From NCBI RefSeq assembly GCF_003863365.1, contig NZ_RQXT01000009.1, positions 62,001-126,000 on the forward strand: DNA of 64,000 bases, read 5' to 3'. The stretch is from Mesorhizobium tamadayense (GTDB lineage: Bacteria; Pseudomonadota; Alphaproteobacteria; Rhizobiales; Rhizobiaceae). The notes beneath the pieces are model-generated. The model saw nothing but the letters and a program-made list of their open reading frames with translations, did not search any database and was not told where the DNA came from. A program made the position numbers and the translations under genes. Positions 17,176 to 25,146 of this stretch are shown in pieces (the first letter of the stretch is position 1; every line of letters begins with the position of its first letter).

Positions 17176-17207
17176 CAAACCGAAGTCGAATTTCGCATGG
17201 CTTCGGA

Positions 17208-18098
17208 ATGTCCTTGCGCTTCCGATTTTTCCCTGCACTGCTGGCCGCGTCAGCTTTTTTCCTCTCGGCAACAGAGGGACAGACGCTGGAACTCAAACCC
17301 TTCAAGGACGACCTCTTCGCCTACCCGGCGACGCTGTCGAGCGGCGACAACGGCGCCTACACGGTCCTCGACTATCGCGAGATGCGCGACATCAACCAGC
17401 GCGACGAGGTGCCGGAAAAGCGCGTGCATGCGCAATATACCGACCCCGGCGTGCGCAGGGTGCAGCAGGACCTCATGCTGAAAACCGATGCCGGCGATGT
17501 CAGGCATGTCGCGATCGGCAAGACGGAAGGGGCCGCCATCATCGTGCTCTACCTGCACGGCCAGGGCGGCAGCCGCAAGCAGGGCGTCGACGACTTCACC
17601 TTCGGGGGCAATTTCAACCGCCTCAAGAATCTTATGGCCGAAAATGATGGCCTCTATCTTTCACCGGACTTTCCCGATTTCGGCGACAAGGGTGCCGCGC
17701 ACGTGGCGGCGCTGATCGATCACTACGCCGGGAAATCGCCCGGCGCCAAAATCTTCGTCGCCTGCGGCTCGATGGGCGGCATCCTCTGCTGGAAGCTGGC
17801 CGACCGCAAGGATACGGGCGACCGCATCAACGGGCTGCTGCTGCTCGGCTCGCTCTGGGACGAAAGCTTTTTGACCAGCCCCGCCTTCAAGCGTCGCGTG
17901 CCGGTGTTTTTCGGCCAGGGCAGCCATGACGTGGTGTTTGATGTGGCGAAGCAGGAAGCCTTCTTCCGCTCGATCCTCGCCAGGTCGAAGACCTATCCGA
18001 CCCGCTTCGTGCGCTTCGAGACCGGCACGCATGGCACGCCGATCCGCATGGTCGACTGGCGCGGCACGCTCAACTGGATGCTGACGAAAGCGCCTTGA
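17208..18098 (+). CDS. Secreted alpha/beta hydrolase
   Basis: A 296-residue protein with a signal peptide (MSLRFRFFPALLAASAFFLS). Hydrolase features are AIIVLYLHGQGGSRKQGVDD, a nucleophile elbow FVACGSMGGILCW in which the usual first Gly of G-x-S-x-G is Cys, an acid in GQGSHDVVFDVAK, and a histidine in FETGTHGTPIRMVDW. It is probably periplasmic; the substrate is unknown. The start at 17208 is the only one giving a signal peptide; the frame runs open much further upstream as a shadow of the MoeA-MobA gene. It is convergent with the DUF1176 gene. Confidence 0.8.
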   Translation: MSLRFRFFPALLAASAFFLSATEGQTLELKPFKDDLFAYPATLSSGDNGAYTVLDYREMRDINQRDEVPEKRVHAQYTDPGVRRVQQDLMLKTDAGDVRHVAIGKTEGAAIIVLYLHGQGGSRKQGVDDFTFGGNFNRLKNLMAENDGLYLSPDFPDFGDKGAAHVAALIDHYAGKSPGAKIFVACGSMGGILCWKLADRKDTGDRINGLLLLGSLWDESFLTSPAFKRRVPVFFGQGSHDVVFDVAKQEAFFRSILARSKTYPTRFVRFETGTHGTPIRMVDWRGTLNWMLTKAP

Positions 18099-18124
18099 CC
18101 GGCGCCTTGACCGGTCGCGCCGGC

Positions 18125-19174
18125 TCAAGGCGGCGTGTTGTAGTCCAGGACGGTTTCGGGGTTGATCTCGCCGTCATAGGACGCATCGACGTCGTACTGC
18201 ACCAGCGAGAAATTGCCGTTGCGGAACAGATAGGTACCGGTCGACGAAGCGTCGCCGACGCCGCGCCACTTGTTCATGGACGTGATCGTCCTGGTCTTGT
18301 CGTCATAGTCGGAATTTACCAGCTGGTCGTCGGTCTGGAAGCCGATGATGTGGACCCCCTCGACCTTGCCTTCGCTGTTGTTGTTCTCGTAGCGGATGTC
18401 GAGCTCCGGCGCCGCGAACTGCAGCTGCCGGACACCGGAGACATCGTCGTAGATGTAATAGACCGCGCTCTCATTGTAAGCGGCCATCGAGCAGAAGAAG
18501 CGGAATAGCCGCGTCTCGCGCTCCGGCTCGTCGGCTCCAGCATCCTTGTCCTTGTAGTGGATGGAATAAGCCTCGGGCTCGCCCACCGGTTTGCCTTCCG
18601 GATTCTCCTTGTCGCACTGTTCGCCGTAGGTGGCGAGGAAGGCCTTCTTGGCCTGTTCCTGTGCTTGGTCCTTCTTGGGCGGCGGCGGGCCGTCGCCGCA
18701 GCTCGCCGGCACGGCATCTTCGAAATCCGAAGTCGCCGGCTTCAATGCGCCCTTGTCGATGAAGATCGGCTGGAACGGCGGTTCCTGGATTTGCGCGTTG
18801 ACCTGGCGAAGCGTGTAGCAGCCGGCAAAGACCTTGGCCTCGCCCTTCTTGTCGGTCGCCTGGATGGCGACCGGAACGCTGTAGTAGATGCTGCCGGCAG
18901 CACCTTCGTCCGATACCGCGCCGGTCTTGACCTCGACCGCGTCGGTGTTGTCGTAGCCCTTGACAAAGACGTTGAAATCTTTTGCCGGCTTGGTATCGCC
19001 GAAATAGCCCCAGGCGCGGGCGAATTCATGCCGGCCGATGGCGCTGTAGAGTGAGCGGATGACTGCCTCGGCGCTGGACCGGTCGTCGATATAGGGCGCT
19101 TGGGCCGCAAGCGCCGCCCGGCCGATGCCGGCAAGGGAGAACAATGCCGTCGCTGCGAGAAGGACACGTCTCAT
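18125..19174 (-). CDS. Periplasmic DUF1176 protein
   Basis: A 349-residue protein with a signal peptide (MRRVLLAATALFSLAGIGRA, ALA cleavage). The C-terminal half matches DUF1176: FFCSMAAYNESAVYYIYDD, RQLQFAAPELDIRYENNN, TSMNKWRGVGDASSTGTYLF. The N-terminal half (AEAVIRSLYSAIGRHEFARA) is an SnoaL-like or NTF2-like segment seen ahead of DUF1176 in rhizobia. The biochemical role is unknown. Confidence 0.8.
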   Translation of the reverse strand: MRRVLLAATALFSLAGIGRAALAAQAPYIDDRSSAEAVIRSLYSAIGRHEFARAWGYFGDTKPAKDFNVFVKGYDNTDAVEVKTGAVSDEGAAGSIYYSVPVAIQATDKKGEAKVFAGCYTLRQVNAQIQEPPFQPIFIDKGALKPATSDFEDAVPASCGDGPPPPKKDQAQEQAKKAFLATYGEQCDKENPEGKPVGEPEAYSIHYKDKDAGADEPERETRLFRFFCSMAAYNESAVYYIYDDVSGVRQLQFAAPELDIRYENNNSEGKVEGVHIIGFQTDDQLVNSDYDDKTRTITSMNKWRGVGDASSTGTYLFRNGNFSLVQYDVDASYDGEINPETVLDYNTPP

Positions 19175-19318
19175 CGGGAATCTCCGCTCGATAACGAAAA
19201 TACTACCACGGCGATTGCGGCGACGCGGTGACGCCGGGGCAGGACGGCTTGAAGAATCGGGCCGGCAGGCGCTACGTCACCACCCGCGGCGCTGGGGCCG
19301 CCTGGAGAGATTACGCAC

Positions 19319-19822
19319 GTGACCATATCGATGTACGACATTTCCGTGGCCGTCTTTTCGGCTCGGCTGAAGGCGCTGGCCAGCGTGCTGGCGCTGGCCG
19401 AACAGAACGCTGCCGATCGCAAGATCGATCCGCAGGTGTTCCTGACCGCCAGGCTCGCGCCCGACATGTTCGCCTTGACCCGGCAGGTGCAGATCGCCAC
19501 CGACCATGCAAAGGGCGCGCCGTCGCGGCTTGCCGGTCGCGAGGTGCCGAAATACGAGGATAATGAATCAAGCTTCGAAGAACTGCACGCCCGAATAGCC
19601 AAGACGCTCGATCATCTGGCGACTTTCTCGGCCGCCGATCTGGACGGGTCGGAGGAGCGGATGATCGAACTCAGGCTCGCCGGGCGCGAGGTGTCGATGG
19701 GCGGGCTGCAATATCTGCTCAACGCCGCCATGCCCAACTTCTACTTCCACGTCACCACGGCCTACGACATCCTGCGGCACAACGGCGTGCCACTGGGCAA
19801 GGCGACGTTCCTGGGACGCTGA
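19319..19822 (+). CDS. DUF1993 protein
   Basis: A 167-residue DUF1993 protein, an all-helical DinB-like fold. It begins MTISMYDISVAVFSARLKAL with GTG at 19319 after GGAGAG; an ATG at 19331 would cut the conserved start. Other conserved parts are RLAPDMFALTRQVQIATDHA, KTLDHLATFSA and the end PNFYFHVTTAYDILRHNGVP. Function is unknown, although the His-rich end is reminiscent of metal-binding DinB proteins. Confidence 0.88.
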   Translation: MTISMYDISVAVFSARLKALASVLALAEQNAADRKIDPQVFLTARLAPDMFALTRQVQIATDHAKGAPSRLAGREVPKYEDNESSFEELHARIAKTLDHLATFSAADLDGSEERMIELRLAGREVSMGGLQYLLNAAMPNFYFHVTTAYDILRHNGVPLGKATFLGR

Positions 19823-19828
19823 AGATCA

Positions 19829-19859
19829 AAGAGGTTCCCCGTCCTGCGGGGAACCTCTT
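19829..19859. terminator. Perfect 12-bp hairpin after the DUF1993 gene
   Basis: AAGAGGTTCCCC and GGGGAACCTCTT form a perfect 12-bp stem with a 7-base loop 6 bases after the stop codon. The downstream gene is convergent, and the A/T ends allow it to work in both directions, though the T tract is short. Confidence 0.75.
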
Positions 19860-19871
19860 GTCATCGTTGAA

Positions 19872-20036
19872 TCAGCGCATCGACATTTCGCGGGCGATGC
19901 GCGGAAAATCCGCCGGCTTGATGCCGATATCGGCGCGGTCGGCGTTGCTCATCGCATTCAGAAGCGCGAGCGCCGAGCGGTAACGCTGCTGTTCCTGCGG
20001 CCGCGGCCGCGCGAACATTTCAGTGAAGAACCCCAT
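19872..20036 (-). CDS. 54-residue DUF1127-like small protein
   Basis: A short frame of good codon use: MGFFTEMFARPRPQEQQRYR, then ALALLNAMSNADRADIGIKP and FPRIAREM. The pattern L..M...D..DIG....F..IA is a DUF1127-like core. It lies between a hairpin terminator and a region with probable small-RNA signals. The function is unknown. Confidence 0.6.
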   Translation of the reverse strand: MGFFTEMFARPRPQEQQRYRSALALLNAMSNADRADIGIKPADFPRIAREMSMR

Positions 20037-20193
20037 ATCCCAGGCCCCAGTTTGCCCTCCACAGGCGAGACTATAGGTGATTTGTTACGATTGTGCACTG
20101 CAGCAATTGCATGGCAGCCAAACCCGGCGAATTGTTTTCCGGCACAATCGATTTTTCTGAAACTTTTGCGGAAGCCCGACCGTACGCCTCGAT

Positions 20194-20215
20194 GCTGGCC
20201 CATGGCCGGCTTTTT
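20194..20215 (+). terminator. Intrinsic terminator, first of a tandem pair
   Basis: GCTGGCC (20194-20200) and GGCCGGC (20204-20210) form a 7-bp stem with one G-U pair and a 3-base loop, followed directly by TTTTT. Confidence 0.6.
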
Positions 20216-20237
20216 CCTCGCCACTCCTGGCGACCCT

Positions 20238-20271
20238 GCCGGGCTGCACGAAAAACGCAGTCCGGCTTTTT
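20238..20271 (+). terminator. Intrinsic terminator, second of a tandem pair
   Basis: GCCGGGCTGC (20238-20247) and GCAGTCCGGC (20257-20266) form a 10-bp stem with one G-U pair, loop ACGAAAAAC, followed by TTTTT. No annotated plus-strand gene precedes it within 400 bases, which points to an unannotated transcript. Confidence 0.8.
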
Positions 20272-20348
20272 GTTATCGGCCAACGTTTGCAGCTTAAAAG
20301 CCCGCAATTGTTAAGGTTGCCGGCATTCATTTTTAACGAGAGCGATCT

Positions 20349-20885
20349 ATGGTCGACGGCGACAATGAATGCCGTCGCGACAGGGAGGTTGAGATCGGCA
20401 CCGGGAACAAGCTCGATTTCGCTTCGTTGCTCGACGACCTGATCGTCGCCTCGGAGAAGGGCGAGGAGGGGCACGCCCGACCCTCCATTCCGTTCGACTA
20501 TCTGTCGGTGGCGGACGAGCTTCACTCCGGCCGCATCAAGGTTGCCGGCGAGAGCGTCGCGGCCGAATACCGTGAGGCGGGCGCCGACCTTGCCGCCGAG
20601 TTCGCCGCGCTTCTCGACCAGGCCAAGCTGACCCTCGCCGAGGAAGAGCATCGCCCGGAGGAAAAACTGCCGCCGATCGATCCCGAATCGATTGCCGGCG
20701 AGCTTGGCCTCGACCGCCCGATCCAAAGCGGCGATTTCGGCCGCATCCGGCGCAACTTCGCCTTCGCCAACCATCCGGACCGCGTCGCCCCGCATCTGCG
20801 CCAGCGCGCCATGATCCGCATGCAGGTGGCCAACATGCTGATCGACGAGGCGAAGCGGCGCGCGTTGGCAGCAGCCCGGCGTTAG
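20349..20885 (+). CDS. J-domain-like protein with C-terminal HPD motif
   Basis: A 178-residue protein whose C-terminal part reads GDFGRIRRNFAFANHPDRVA, then MIRMQVANMLIDEAKRRALA. The HPD tripeptide sits between two basic helices, as between helices II and III of a J-domain, which stimulates the ATPase of DnaK-type chaperones. The rest is acidic and helical (DFASLLDDLIVASEKGEEGH, EEEHRPEEKLPPID) and is not recognised. Helix I of a full J-domain is not obvious. The start at 20349 follows GAGAG. Confidence 0.65.
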   Translation: MVDGDNECRRDREVEIGTGNKLDFASLLDDLIVASEKGEEGHARPSIPFDYLSVADELHSGRIKVAGESVAAEYREAGADLAAEFAALLDQAKLTLAEEEHRPEEKLPPIDPESIAGELGLDRPIQSGDFGRIRRNFAFANHPDRVAPHLRQRAMIRMQVANMLIDEAKRRALAAARR

Positions 20886-21004
20886 ATCAGCTCGCAATCA
20901 CGCAAAAGTCGGCGGCGACAGGGCTTGGAGAACCTCCGGCCTATGCTTTATGCTTGATCTGCTCCCCGCGCAGTCCGCGCAAAACCTCCCGCCGGAGACA
21001 TTCC

Positions 21005-22072
21005 ATGCATAAACGCCGCCTCGGTCGGACCGATCTCCTTGTTTCGCAAATCTGCCTCGGCTCGATGACCTGGGGCCAGCAGAACACCGAGGCCGAAGGC
21101 CATGCGCAGATGGACCTGGCCTTTTCGCGCGGGGTGAATTTCATCGACACTGCGGAGCTTTACCCGATTCCGCCCAGGGCGGAGACGCAAGGGTGGACCG
21201 AGAGGATCATCGGCAGCTGGATGAAGACGAAGGGCAATCGCGACAAGGTCGTCATCGCCTCGAAAGTGGTCGGCCGCACGGCCAACACCTGGTTTCGCGG
21301 CGACCGGCCATCGAAGCTCGTGCGCGCCGACATCTTCGATGCGATCGAAAAGTCGCTGGCGAAACTCGGCACGGACTACATCGATCTCTACCAGATCCAT
21401 TGGCCGGATCGGGACATTCCATGGGGCTCAAATCCGACGCGCGTCGGCGCGGTAGCACGGCGCGCCGATGCTGTCGGCGCTCCTGCCGGCGAGACGCCGG
21501 TCGCCGAGACGCTTGGCGTCTTCGAGGAGTTGGTGAAGGCCGGCAAGGTTCGCCATCTCGGCCTGTCGAACGAAAGCTCGTGGGGCGTCATGCGTTTCCT
21601 GGCCGAGTCCGACAAGGGCATCGGCCCGCGCGTCGCCTCGCTGCAGAACGCCTACAATCTCGTCAATCGCACCTTCGAGGTGAACCTGGCCGAGGTTTGC
21701 GAGCGCGAAGAGATCGCGTTCCTCCCTTATTCTCCACTGGCGCAAGGCTATCTGACCGGCAAATACGATCACGGCGCGCGGCCGCAAGGCTCGCGCTCGC
21801 AGCTCTTCAATCGCGGCCAGCGTTACGAGACACCGAATGCCGCGGAAGTGTTGCTCCAATACAATGAGCTGGCGCGCTCCTTCGGCATGGAGCCGGCGCT
21901 CTTCGCCAACGCCTATGTGACGAGCCGGCCGTTCGTGACCGCGAATATCGTCGGCGCCACCAGCGTCGCCCAGCTCGACATGGCGCTGTCCTCGGCCGAG
22001 GTCACCTGGACGGAGGAGATGCAGAAGGCGGTCGATGCCATCCACCAGCGCGTCGGCAACCCTTGCCCGTGA
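21005..22072 (+). CDS. Aldo/keto reductase, Tas-like
   Basis: A 355-residue AKR. It starts MHKRRLGRTDLLVSQICLGS after CCGGAGACATTCC. The catalytic Asp and Tyr are in GVNFIDTAELYP, the Lys in VVIASKVVG, and the His in IDLYQIHWPDRD. It has the insertion seen in Tas-like members around TRVGAVARRADAVGA. Such enzymes reduce aldehydes or ketones with NADPH; the substrate is unknown. It is followed after 33 bases by the class V aminotransferase-like gene, and the two may be co-transcribed. Confidence 0.92.
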   Translation: MHKRRLGRTDLLVSQICLGSMTWGQQNTEAEGHAQMDLAFSRGVNFIDTAELYPIPPRAETQGWTERIIGSWMKTKGNRDKVVIASKVVGRTANTWFRGDRPSKLVRADIFDAIEKSLAKLGTDYIDLYQIHWPDRDIPWGSNPTRVGAVARRADAVGAPAGETPVAETLGVFEELVKAGKVRHLGLSNESSWGVMRFLAESDKGIGPRVASLQNAYNLVNRTFEVNLAEVCEREEIAFLPYSPLAQGYLTGKYDHGARPQGSRSQLFNRGQRYETPNAAEVLLQYNELARSFGMEPALFANAYVTSRPFVTANIVGATSVAQLDMALSSAEVTWTEEMQKAVDAIHQRVGNPCP

Positions 22073-22105
22073 CCGGAAATCGCTGAGAAAAGAGGGCTGG
22101 AGACG

Positions 22106-23374
22106 ATGGCAGACTTTCCGATCGAGGCCGTGCGCGGAAAATTTCCGGCGCTTTCGCTGACCGACCAAGGCCGCCGCCGCATCTATCTCGACAATCCTGC
22201 CGGCACGCAGGTGCCGCAGGCGGTGGCGGACGCCGTGTCGCGCTGCCTCCTGACGACCAACGCCAATCTCGGCGGTTTCTTCGAAACGACGCTCGCCGCG
22301 CAGCAGGTGGCCGACGACGCGCATGCCGCGATGGCCGATTTCCTCGGTGCGGCAAGCGTCGAGGAGATCATCATCGGCGCCAATATGACGACGCTGACCT
22401 ACCATATGTCGCGCACGCTCGGCCGGACGATGAAACCGGGCGACGAGATCATCCTCACCCGCATGGACCACGAGGGCAATGTCTCGCCATGGCTGCAGCT
22501 TGCCGAGGACCTCGGTCTCGTCGTGCGCTTCCTGCCGTTCGACGAGCAGAGCTGGCAGGTCGAGGAAGCGGCCTTGCAGGCGCTGCTTTCGCAAAAGACG
22601 CGGCTCTTGGCGCTGAACTATGCCTCGAACCTCACCGGCTCGATCAACCGGGTGAAAGCACTGACAGCGATCGCCAAGCAGGCCGGCGCATTGGTCTATG
22701 TCGATGCCGTCCAGTTCGCGCCGCACGGATTGATCGACGTGCAGGCGCTCGGCTGCGATTTCCTGGTCTGCTCGGCCTACAAGTTCTTCGGGCCGCATAT
22801 GGGCATATTGTGGGGCCGCCGAGATGTCATCGATGCGCAGAAACCCTACAAATGCCGCTGCTCGTCCAACGGCCTGCCGGAGCGGTTCGAGCTCGGCACG
22901 CCGCAGATCGAGCTGATGGCGGGGTTGACCGCGGCCGTCGATTATTTCGCCGGTCTCGGCGCCGCGGCCGGCGAGGGCGGCTCGCGGCGGCAGCGGATCG
23001 CGAGAGCCTTCGAGGTGTCGATCGCTTATGAGAATGCGCTGGCCCGGCAGTTGATCGAGGGTCTGTCGGACATCGAGGGCCTGACCATCCGCGGCATTGC
23101 CGACTTGGACCGCCTCGGCGAGCGCGTGCCGACGGTCTCCTTCACGGTCGAAGGCATCGCGCCGGAAACGATCGTGCGGCAGACGAATGCCGAAAACATC
23201 TTCCTGTGGTCCGGCCACAATTATGCGTGGGAGATCGTCCACCAGCTTGGCGTTCCGCCGGAGCAGGGCGTCGTGCGCATCGGTATTGCGCACTATAACA
23301 CGGCGGCCGAGATCGACGAAACGCTGGAAAGCGTGCACCGCGTGATCGCGATGCTGAGGCAACAACGCGCCTGA
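22106..23374 (+). CDS. Class V aminotransferase / cysteine desulfurase-like protein (VC1184 type)
   Basis: A 422-residue PLP enzyme of the cysteine-desulfurase-like family related to Vibrio VC1184. Visible motifs are RIYLDNPAGTQVPQAVADAV, GANMTTLTYHMSRTLGRT, VYVDAVQFAPHGLIDVQALG and the PLP-lysine segment CSAYKFFGPHMGILWG. It lacks the Cys-rich active loop that would mark a typical IscS or SufS, so the reaction is uncertain. The ATG follows GGAGACG. Pairing with an aldo/keto reductase is seen here but its meaning is unknown. Confidence 0.88.
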   Translation: MADFPIEAVRGKFPALSLTDQGRRRIYLDNPAGTQVPQAVADAVSRCLLTTNANLGGFFETTLAAQQVADDAHAAMADFLGAASVEEIIIGANMTTLTYHMSRTLGRTMKPGDEIILTRMDHEGNVSPWLQLAEDLGLVVRFLPFDEQSWQVEEAALQALLSQKTRLLALNYASNLTGSINRVKALTAIAKQAGALVYVDAVQFAPHGLIDVQALGCDFLVCSAYKFFGPHMGILWGRRDVIDAQKPYKCRCSSNGLPERFELGTPQIELMAGLTAAVDYFAGLGAAAGEGGSRRQRIARAFEVSIAYENALARQLIEGLSDIEGLTIRGIADLDRLGERVPTVSFTVEGIAPETIVRQTNAENIFLWSGHNYAWEIVHQLGVPPEQGVVRIGIAHYNTAAEIDETLESVHRVIAMLRQQRA

Positions 23375-23375
23375 A

Positions 23376-24404
23376 CTATCCCTTCTTGCCGCCGAAGCCG
23401 GTCAGGAAAGCGGTGAGGTTGTCGCCCAGCGCATCGCAGAGATAGCCGCCTTCCTGGACGATGACCGTCGGCAGGCCGAGCCCGGCGATGGCTTCGCCGA
23501 TGCGCGAGAAGCCTGGCGTCGTCACCGAAAGGCCGCCGAACGGATCGCCCTCGAAGGCGTCCAAGCCTAGCGCTACAACCAGCGCATCCGGCGCGAAAGC
23601 CCGGATGCGCTGGAAGGCGGTGGCCAGCGCTTCTAGGAAGGCCGCATCCCCAGACTTTCGCGGCAGCGGCAGGTTGAGATTGTAGCCGAGGCCTGCGCCT
23701 TCGCCGCGCTCGTCGGCATGGCCCCAGAAGAAGGGATAGAAGCGCACCGGATCGGCATGCAGCGAGACGGTCAGCACATCGGGCCGGGCGTAGAAGATTC
23801 CTTGCGTGCCGTTGCCGTGATGCAGGTCGACATCGAGGATGGCGACGCGCGCCGCGTTCCTTCTCAGCACCTGGGCGGCCACCGCCGAATTGTTGATGAA
23901 GCAGAAACCGCCGGCCACGTCGGCAAACGCATGGTGGCCCGGCGGGCGGCAGAGAGCGTAGGCCGAAGGCGCCCCCGCCATCACGGCTTCGGCCGCCTCG
24001 ACCGCGCTCCAGGCGCTCCACAGCGCGCTGTTCCAGGTCTCGGCCGAGATCGGGCAGGCGGTGTCGGCCATGTGATAGCCGGCTTGGCCGACCGCCGATG
24101 CCGGGTAGGAGCCGTTGCGGGCGATCGGATGGATGTTCGGGATGACTTCCGCCGAAGCGCCTTCGATGCGCTGCCAGCGCGTGAAGATGTGCTCGAGGAA
24201 GTCGAGATATTCGGGCGTGTGCACGGCGGCGATCGGCCCAAGGCCATGGTCATTCGGCCGCTCGATCGTCAAGCCGCCCGATCTCGCGCCGGCTAAAAGT
24301 CTCTCGACGCGTTCCGGTTTTTCCTGGTTGGGCTGCGGCGCGCCGCTGGAGAGGAAGGCCTTGGGATTGTGGCGCTTCTGTTCCTCGGCATAGAAGGCTT
24401 TCAT
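23376..24404 (-). CDS. Histone-deacetylase-family amidohydrolase (acetylpolyamine amidohydrolase-like)
   Basis: A 342-residue HDAC-fold enzyme. The charge-relay His pair is in LCRPPGHHAFADVAGG, the zinc ligands are in AILDVDLHHGNGTQ (Asp and His) and in LVVALGLDAFEGDPFG (Asp), and the late Tyr is in VIVQEGGYLCDAL. It begins MKAFYAEEQKRHNPKAFLSS, like bacterial acetylpolyamine amidohydrolases that remove acetyl groups from acetylputrescine or acetylspermidine. The start codon overlaps the stop of an upstream GNAT gene (ATGA), which supports a link to acetylated amines. Confidence 0.9.
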   Translation of the reverse strand: MKAFYAEEQKRHNPKAFLSSGAPQPNQEKPERVERLLAGARSGGLTIERPNDHGLGPIAAVHTPEYLDFLEHIFTRWQRIEGASAEVIPNIHPIARNGSYPASAVGQAGYHMADTACPISAETWNSALWSAWSAVEAAEAVMAGAPSAYALCRPPGHHAFADVAGGFCFINNSAVAAQVLRRNAARVAILDVDLHHGNGTQGIFYARPDVLTVSLHADPVRFYPFFWGHADERGEGAGLGYNLNLPLPRKSGDAAFLEALATAFQRIRAFAPDALVVALGLDAFEGDPFGGLSVTTPGFSRIGEAIAGLGLPTVIVQEGGYLCDALGDNLTAFLTGFGGKKG

Positions 24405-24901
24405 CGTTCTTCCTCCGGCGCATCGGCAAAGGCGAAGAAAGCCTCGCCGACGATCTTTTGCACCTGCTCGTAGCTCGACCAGCCGATGCCCAGTCTCTCA
24501 TAGAAGGCCCTGGCGGTCTCGTTGTCGGTATCGACGGAGAGCCTGAGATAAACGCCGCCCGCCGCGCGGCACTCCCTGGCCACGCGCCGCAGCAGTTTCT
24601 CGCCAATGCGGCGGCCGCGAAACCGGTCCTCGACATAGAGGTCCTGCACATAGACGCCTGGACGGCCCATCCAGGTCGAGAAGATCGGGAAATGAAGGCA
24701 AAGCCCGGCGAACTCGCCGCCGACTTCGGCAATCAGGGTCGAGAAGGCGGGCTTTTCGCCGAAGCCGTAGCGGCGCAGGTCATCGGGTGTCGAGGTGATT
24801 TCCTGATGCGCGCCGACGTGGGTGCTGAGGCGGAGCAAGGCAGCGTGGATGGTTGCCACGTCGTCGATGGTGCCGGGGCGGAGGGTGACGGCCTTGCTCA
24901 C
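24401..24901 (-). CDS. GNAT acetyltransferase, possibly diamine acetyltransferase-like
   Basis: A 166-residue GNAT: VTLRPGTIDDVATIHAALL, then YVQDLYVEDRFRGRRIGEKL, which holds the acetyl-CoA pyrophosphate loop R-x-x-R-I-G, and LSVDTDNETARAFYERLGIG. The aromatic pattern FSTWMGRPGVYVQDLYVE resembles spermidine/spermine N1-acetyltransferases, in which the phrase before the motif contacts the amine. It overlaps the start of the deacetylase gene by 4 bases, so the pair may set an acetylation/deacetylation balance. Substrate is inferred. Confidence 0.85.
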   Translation of the reverse strand: MSKAVTLRPGTIDDVATIHAALLRLSTHVGAHQEITSTPDDLRRYGFGEKPAFSTLIAEVGGEFAGLCLHFPIFSTWMGRPGVYVQDLYVEDRFRGRRIGEKLLRRVARECRAAGGVYLRLSVDTDNETARAFYERLGIGWSSYEQVQKIVGEAFFAFADAPEEER

Positions 24902-24920
24902 GATAGGCAGGGCGCCCAGG

Positions 24921-25114
24921 CACCCCCCTCTGTCCTGCCCGTCCTCCGCAGCAGCTGCGCTGCAGCTGCGGAGGGTGGACCGGATCCCGCAAGGGGGGAG
25001 ATTGGCAGCTTCGAATGCGATGCCACTCCTTCAACGCCGGTGATTGGCGAAACCCGAAATGACATCCAATCTCCCGCCTTGCGGGGGAGATGGCCGGCAG
25101 GCCAGAGGGGGGTG
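24921..25114. repeat. Large intergenic inverted repeat, Mesorhizobium type
   Basis: The outer arms CACCCCCCTCTGTCCTGCC (24921-24939) and 25096-25114 match in 18 of 19 positions as an inverted repeat. The inner arms GCAAGGGGGGAGATTGG (24989-25005) and CCAATCTCCCGCCTTGC (25066-25082) match in 16 of 17. Between them is a further hairpin CTCCGCAGC ... GCTGCGGAG. Units of the form CACCCCCCTCTG...CTGCC...AGATTGG recur in Mesorhizobium intergenic DNA. The 245 bases between the GNAT and aminotransferase genes hold nothing else that I recognise. Confidence 0.7.
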
Positions 25115-25146
25115 GGACGGAACGCAAGCATCTCAGATCGGCTATC

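Larger units (their letters stand above)
20041..20271 (+). ncRNA. Possible small RNA region ending in two tandem terminators
   Basis: The 312 bases between the 54-residue gene and the next gene (20037-20348) hold no convincing coding frame but end in two intrinsic terminators on the plus strand. These should end a short transcript, possibly beginning near the AT-richer part around 20065-20100. The 5' end is not fixed by any clear promoter, so the coordinates are only the region that could encode it. It contains CCCTCCAC, which could pair with a Shine-Dalgarno sequence. I cannot assign a known RNA family. Confidence 0.3.

Noticed and set aside
16404-17207. Upstream extension of the secreted hydrolase frame
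   Set aside because: The extension overlaps the MoeA-MobA gene in another frame, is arginine-rich and would remove the signal peptide from the N-terminus.
21428-23365. 645-codon minus-strand frame over the AKR and class V aminotransferase genes
   Set aside because: It crosses two well-conserved plus-strand genes and shows no family pattern; typical high-GC shadow.
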